Positions 60,511 to 64,000 of a stretch of 64,000 nucleotides of DNA are shown piece after piece. Source of the DNA: JAFAGX01 sp035623255 (GTDB taxonomy: Bacteria; Acidobacteriota; Terriglobia; Terriglobales; Acidobacteriaceae); assembly GCA_035623255.1 (NCBI GenBank), contig DASPTU010000112.1:10701-74700 (forward strand). The letters run 5' to 3'. The notes under the pieces are model-generated. The model made no database searches and was not told the origin of the DNA. It saw only the letters and a program-made list of their open reading frames with translations. A program made the translations under genes and the position numbers. Every line of letters begins with the position of its first letter. Positions within the stretch are counted from its first letter, which is position 1.

Positions 60511-61455
60511 ATGACGACAGCGATTCCACCGGTGACTAATATCAGTCCGAAGAAGATTCGCGTCATTGGTGTTCCGCTCGATCTTGGTCAATCGCGTCGA
60601 GGTGTCGATATGGGGCCCTCAGCGGTGCGTGTCGCGGGACTTGAAGCTCGGCTGGAGGCTTTAGGACACGTGGTGGAAGACGGCGGCAATATCGCAGTCG
60701 CCATCCCTGAACAGAAAAAAGAAGGTCACGCCAACGCGAAGTATCTCAAAGAGATTACCGCGACCTGCAACAAGCATGCCGAACTCGTGCTCAAAACGCT
60801 CGAGGCTGGAATATTCCCGCTTTGTCTAGGCGGCGATCATTCGATGGGCGCAGGTACGGTTGCGGGGGTGGCGGAATTTTATCGCCGCCACAACCAAAAA
60901 ATTGGCGTGATCTGGATCGATGCGCATACCGATATCAATACCCCTGACAGCTCCCCCAGCGGCAATGTTCATGGCATGCCATTGGCGGCGATCATGGGAC
61001 TGGGCCCTCCGGAGCTGGCCAACATTTTCAATTTCTCGCCCAAAGTGCAGCCGGAAAATTGCGTGTTAGTGGGCGTGCGCGATATCGACGCCATCGAAAA
61101 AGCGCACGTCCATCAGGCTGGCATCGAAGTTCTGACGATGCGCGACATCGACGAGCGCGGCATGCGAACTGTTATGGAAGAAGCCTTACGAATGGCAGGA
61201 CGGGGGACTGCCGGCTATCACGTTTCGCTCGACATGGATTGGGTCGATCCCGAAGACGCCCCCGGCGTAGGTACTCCGGTGCGTGGGGGCGCAACCTACC
61301 GCGAAGCGCATCTGGCTATGGAGATCATCGCCGACCATGGCCGCATGCTGAGCATGGAAATCGTCGAAGTAAATCCTGTTATCGACGAACACAACCGAAC
61401 CGCTGATCTCGCGGTTGAATTGGCTCTATCGGCATTCGGGAAGAAAATTCTATAG
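60511..61455 (+). CDS. rocF: Arginase
   Basis: Hydrolyses arginine to ornithine and urea. The 314-residue ureohydrolase has the dinuclear manganese-site motifs GGDHSMGAG, WIDAHTDINTP and SLDMDWVDPEDAPGVGTP, and ends with a EVNPVIDEHNRTADLAV-type helix. The family normally has a small-residue Asp cluster here, and the middle motif differs slightly (DMDWVDP). It follows asnS on the same strand. With the P5C dehydrogenase at 30176 it could form an arginine-to-glutamate route. Confidence 0.93.
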   Translation: MTTAIPPVTNISPKKIRVIGVPLDLGQSRRGVDMGPSAVRVAGLEARLEALGHVVEDGGNIAVAIPEQKKEGHANAKYLKEITATCNKHAELVLKTLEAGIFPLCLGGDHSMGAGTVAGVAEFYRRHNQKIGVIWIDAHTDINTPDSSPSGNVHGMPLAAIMGLGPPELANIFNFSPKVQPENCVLVGVRDIDAIEKAHVHQAGIEVLTMRDIDERGMRTVMEEALRMAGRGTAGYHVSLDMDWVDPEDAPGVGTPVRGGATYREAHLAMEIIADHGRMLSMEIVEVNPVIDEHNRTADLAVELALSAFGKKIL

Positions 61456-61503
61456 ATCACCGGTAGGACGGCCGCCCTCGGCCGCCCCAGTCGAGCACCC
61501 AGC

Positions 61504-62490
61504 CTAGCTCAGTTGCGCAACAAGCGTCTCCAGCTTCACTCTCGTCGCGATCACGCTCAAGATCGGTTCAGCCACACTCCTCTGGCTGATCGGAGCGCCC
61601 TCCGTCTCAACGAGCAGCACTTTTGAGATGTCCGAAAAACTGCCTCCCGCAAGAATTAGGGCCGACAGCGCGGCTTGCAGCGGCGGAAGGCTTGGGTTGT
61701 ACGCAGCATTCTCGATGTAGGCGCCTCTGAATATGCGCCCGGAGCGAGTGCCAACCGCAACTCCCGAATGTGCTTTTGTGTAGGGTGCATAAGATTTTCG
61801 GGCAGCGTCCAGCGCTGCTCTCGTCAACTGATCGCTCGCGCCGTTCCTCAGACCTAAGTTCGCTTCTTTCGCCGGAAAGGCTGACTCAGTCACTCCCAGA
61901 TCTTTAGGTCCGAATGCCGAAGGCAACAAGGTCGAAAGTTTTGCCGCAGGTTTGCCGTCAACCAGCACCTGAATATCGGGAGATAGCTCATTCAGGAACT
62001 GGCGGCAATGACCGCATGGAGCAGCGGTAACCACAATCGCCGAAATTCCTTGTTCCATGTGCATGTACGCATTCGACAGCGCGGACTGCTCTCCATGCAG
62101 GGAAAAGCCGAGGGAATGGCCGGGAAACTCGATGTTTGTGCCCAAGTACAGGTCGCCACTGAATCCGCGAACTGCCGCTCCAACCTGATACTTCGAGATG
62201 GGCGAGTGCGAGTAGATTCGAGCCAGTGGAAGCAGGCCAAGCATAACGACATCTTCATCCTGCCCCTCAGTTTCGCGAGCCGCAGCAACTTCGGCCGCAG
62301 GAATCCGTCCGTCGAACCCGGCCGCCGTCACGACCCGGAGCAGGCGAGTGCGTGACTTCTCGCTGAATTTACCTAAGGCCGTGGTTAACAAGTCCTTTTC
62401 TGATGCATCGGCGCCGATTGCTGGCACTTTCATAGCCCATAATCCTAATCCCGCTGATCCAAGTGTAGCCAACAGGGTTCTGCGGTTCAT
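61504..62490 (-). CDS. Cytidine deaminase-like protein with an export signal
   Basis: A 328-residue protein with two deaminase-fold halves, like long E. coli Cdd. The first half has the active zinc site (HGEQSALSNAY and APCGHCRQFLNEL). The second half (about 220-328) lacks that site (AYIENAAYNPSL has no zinc-binding His-Glu). Unusually, the N-terminus is NRRTLLATLGSAGLGLW with a twin-Arg and a hydrophobic stretch, ending near IGADA: a Tat- or Sec-type signal. The ATG at 62490 has AGGAAAGAG upstream; the longer frame at 62520 has no site. Cytidine deaminases are normally cytoplasmic. Confidence 0.85.
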   Translation of the reverse strand: MNRRTLLATLGSAGLGLWAMKVPAIGADASEKDLLTTALGKFSEKSRTRLLRVVTAAGFDGRIPAAEVAAARETEGQDEDVVMLGLLPLARIYSHSPISKYQVGAAVRGFSGDLYLGTNIEFPGHSLGFSLHGEQSALSNAYMHMEQGISAIVVTAAPCGHCRQFLNELSPDIQVLVDGKPAAKLSTLLPSAFGPKDLGVTESAFPAKEANLGLRNGASDQLTRAALDAARKSYAPYTKAHSGVAVGTRSGRIFRGAYIENAAYNPSLPPLQAALSALILAGGSFSDISKVLLVETEGAPISQRSVAEPILSVIATRVKLETLVAQLS

Positions 62491-62573
62491 GAACTCTTTC
62501 CTGCTCCCCAGTAATCGCACAGATCATAACCGTTAATTGACGGCAGGCCCATCGGCGTCGAGACTAAAGGGTC

Positions 62574-63776
62574 ATGAAAAAGCTTCGCGTAGGCATCCTG
62601 TTTGGCGGGCGCAGCGGTGAGCACGAGGTTTCCCTGCTCTCGGCGGCTTCCGTATTCGATGCGATTGATAAAAACAGATATGAAGTTGTACCCATTGGGA
62701 TCACCAAGGAAGGTCATTGGGTCACTGCGGCGGACGCCGAGCGATTACTGCGGGGCGAATTTGCTCACCACCCGGAACGCCATCTCCGCGCGGGCGATCC
62801 GGAAGCGACACCAGCGGCCGCGGTCCTGGCGAATGGCGAAGCTGTGGTTGTGCCGCCCGAGCCTCAGCCGCACGGGGCTTCGCTTACCGCGTTTCAGACC
62901 GACGCATCTTCTCAGGCACCGGCTCGCCGCGCCTCGGATCGCGCAATTAACGTCGACATTGTCTTTCCGGTGCTGCATGGAACTTTCGGCGAGGATGGAA
63001 CGATTCAGGGCCTACTGGAACTGGCAGACATGCCTTATGTCGGCGCGGGTGTGCTCGGCTCGGCTGCCGGCATGGACAAAGACATCATGAAGTCACTCTT
63101 CCGCGCCGCCGGTCTTCCAATCGTAAAGCACGTAACCATTTTGCGAAGCGATTGGGGAGCAAACCGCAAGAAAATCGAAAAGCTGGTGGCCAGTAAGCTG
63201 AAGTACCCGGTTTTCGTCAAACCTGCGAACCTCGGATCGTCGGTGGGAATCTCGAAAGCCCACGATCGAAAGGAACTCGAGGCAGCGATTTCAGAGGCTG
63301 CCAAGTTCGACCGCAAGATCGTCATTGAACAGGGGGTTGGGGGAAAAAAGCAAAAAGCACGCGAGATCGAATGCTCAGTGCTTGGAAATGACCGGCCCGA
63401 AGCCTCGGTTCCTGGAGAAATCGTGCCCAGCAAAGAATTCTATGACTATGACGCGAAGTATCTGGATGAGGGCTCACAACTCATTATTCCGGCAAAACTC
63501 ACCAAGTCCGAGATCAGAAAAGTCCAACAGATTGCGATTGCGGCATTCAAAGCTGTCGACTGCTCCGGCCTGGCACGAGTGGACTTCTTGATGGAGCCAA
63601 AGACCCACAAGATCTATTTGAATGAGATCAACACCATGCCCGGTTTTACTGCGATCAGCATGTATCCCAAGCTGTGGGCGGCTTCCGGGCTTCCCTATCC
63701 ACAATTGATCGAGAGGCTCATCCAGCTTGGCCTGGAGCGCCACGCCGACAAAAAGAAGAACCAGTATAGCCGCTAG
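62574..63776 (+). CDS. ddl: D-alanine-D-alanine ligase
   Basis: Joins two D-Ala for peptidoglycan. The 400-residue ATP-grasp enzyme has GGRSGEHEVSLLSA near the start, FVKPANLGSSVGISK (ATP site), the omega loop around SKEFYDYDAKYLD, and YLNEINTMPGFT at the metal site. It is longer than the usual 310-370 residues, with an extra Ala/Pro-rich stretch around residues 70-125 (PEATPAAAVLANGEA, then TDASSQAPARRASDRA). The ATG at 62574 is a good start. It converges with an ABC-ATPase gene. Confidence 0.95.
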   Translation: MKKLRVGILFGGRSGEHEVSLLSAASVFDAIDKNRYEVVPIGITKEGHWVTAADAERLLRGEFAHHPERHLRAGDPEATPAAAVLANGEAVVVPPEPQPHGASLTAFQTDASSQAPARRASDRAINVDIVFPVLHGTFGEDGTIQGLLELADMPYVGAGVLGSAAGMDKDIMKSLFRAAGLPIVKHVTILRSDWGANRKKIEKLVASKLKYPVFVKPANLGSSVGISKAHDRKELEAAISEAAKFDRKIVIEQGVGGKKQKAREIECSVLGNDRPEASVPGEIVPSKEFYDYDAKYLDEGSQLIIPAKLTKSEIRKVQQIAIAAFKAVDCSGLARVDFLMEPKTHKIYLNEINTMPGFTAISMYPKLWAASGLPYPQLIERLIQLGLERHADKKKNQYSR

Positions 63777-63865
63777 CGGCCCAGAGCCGTCCTTGAGAGG
63801 TGCAGTACGATCGCTGGCAGCCAGGGGCACGCTTCCCTGTCACTTTGCCCCCGGAGTCAAAAGGG

Positions 63866-64000
63866 CTACTTCTTTCTTAGCTCGTCTCGCTCCACCACGC
63901 CGTCTTTAATATGAATCACGCGGTGAGCGTACGCAGCGATGTCATGTTCGTGGGTGACCAGCACGATGGTATTGCCCTGGGCGTGCAGCCGGTCGAATAG
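63866..64000 (-). CDS. ABC transporter ATP-binding protein, C-terminal end (5' end outside window)
   Basis: The last 44 codons of an ATPase, ending at 63866. The end shows the H-loop switch in NTIVLVTHEHDIAAYAHRVI and IKDGVVERDE. This tail fits the LolD/MacB export subfamily. Nothing of the nucleotide-binding Walker motifs is in the window, so substrate and partner are unknown. Confidence 0.85.
   Translation of the reverse strand, partial: LFDRLHAQGNTIVLVTHEHDIAAYAHRVIHIKDGVVERDELRKK

Noticed and set aside
61469..61484. CGGCCG-CCCT-CGGCCG hairpin between arginase and the cytidine deaminase gene
   Set aside because: Only six pairs and no T-run on either side; GC-rich self-complementary words are common here, so not called a terminator.
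63826..63856. GGGGCA...TGCCCC inverted repeat after ddl
   Set aside because: Long loop (about 17 bases), only six pairs, no T-run.

Overview
The window looks like chromosomal DNA from a Gram-negative, GC-moderate (clearly above 50 % GC) bacterium, most likely an acidobacterium of the Terriglobia/Koribacter type. This assignment is an inference. It rests on the gene order prs-rplY-pth-rpsF-rpsR-rplI, the many secreted or membrane proteins built around ECF sigma and anti-sigma pairs, the DUF5818-, DUF4097- and DUF2207-like proteins, and outer-membrane chemistry (kdsB, a LolA-like protein). I see no phage genes, insertion sequences, rRNA or CRISPR array. About 60 protein genes and one tRNA fill almost all of the sequence.

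Layout. 1-3.3 kb: end of prs, then rplY, pth, rpsF, rpsR, rplI. 3.6-7.5 kb: an ECF sigma factor, a zinc-finger anti-sigma factor with periplasmic HEAT repeats, a secreted beta-helix (DUF4097-like) protein and a secreted double-PDZ protein, all on one strand. 7.5-13.6 kb: a diguanylate cyclase, recG, a serine beta-lactamase-fold hydrolase and a small secreted DUF5818-like protein. 13.7-17.8 kb (minus strand): a cytochrome c/copper monooxygenase-like protein, a SUOX-fold molybdoenzyme, a cytochrome b561-like subunit, and a second sigma/anti-sigma pair whose anti-sigma ends in an extracytoplasmic Cys/His cluster. 17.9-26.5 kb: an aminotransferase, an HD-GYP protein, pyrD, serS, a LolA-like protein and an ArnT/PMT-type glycosyltransferase. 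26.6-30.1 kb: one very large GH18-CE4-GT2 polysaccharide enzyme. 30.2-41.3 kb: P5C dehydrogenase, an M28 peptidase, a NarL-like regulator with a degenerate receiver, PilZ, a cysteine-less Asp/Glu racemase homologue, HtrA, DUF2207 and LemA. 41.4-45 kb: a histidine kinase, a response regulator and a third ECF sigma factor in one operon, plus a stand-alone receiver-like protein. 45.2-52.6 kb: coaD, an aminotransferase, and manA-manC-phosphomannomutase (the full route to GDP-mannose), an M48 protease and kdsB. 52.8-64 kb: an NtrC-type regulator, TetR, tRNA(CAT), GGT, a TIM-barrel epimerase, asnS, arginase, an exported cytidine deaminase, ddl and the end of an ABC ATPase.

How it works together. 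The dominant theme is the cell envelope. Three ECF sigma factors, two with membrane anti-sigma factors, sit with secreted scaffold or protease proteins (PDZ, HtrA, DUF4097). A c-di-GMP set (GGDEF with an I-site, HD-GYP, PilZ) lies near exopolysaccharide and nucleotide-sugar genes. The most promising little-described units are the sigma/HEAT-anti-sigma/beta-helix/PDZ operon and the redox-enzyme/sigma/Cys-rich anti-sigma operon. Several signalling proteins have lost residues that normally carry the signal.
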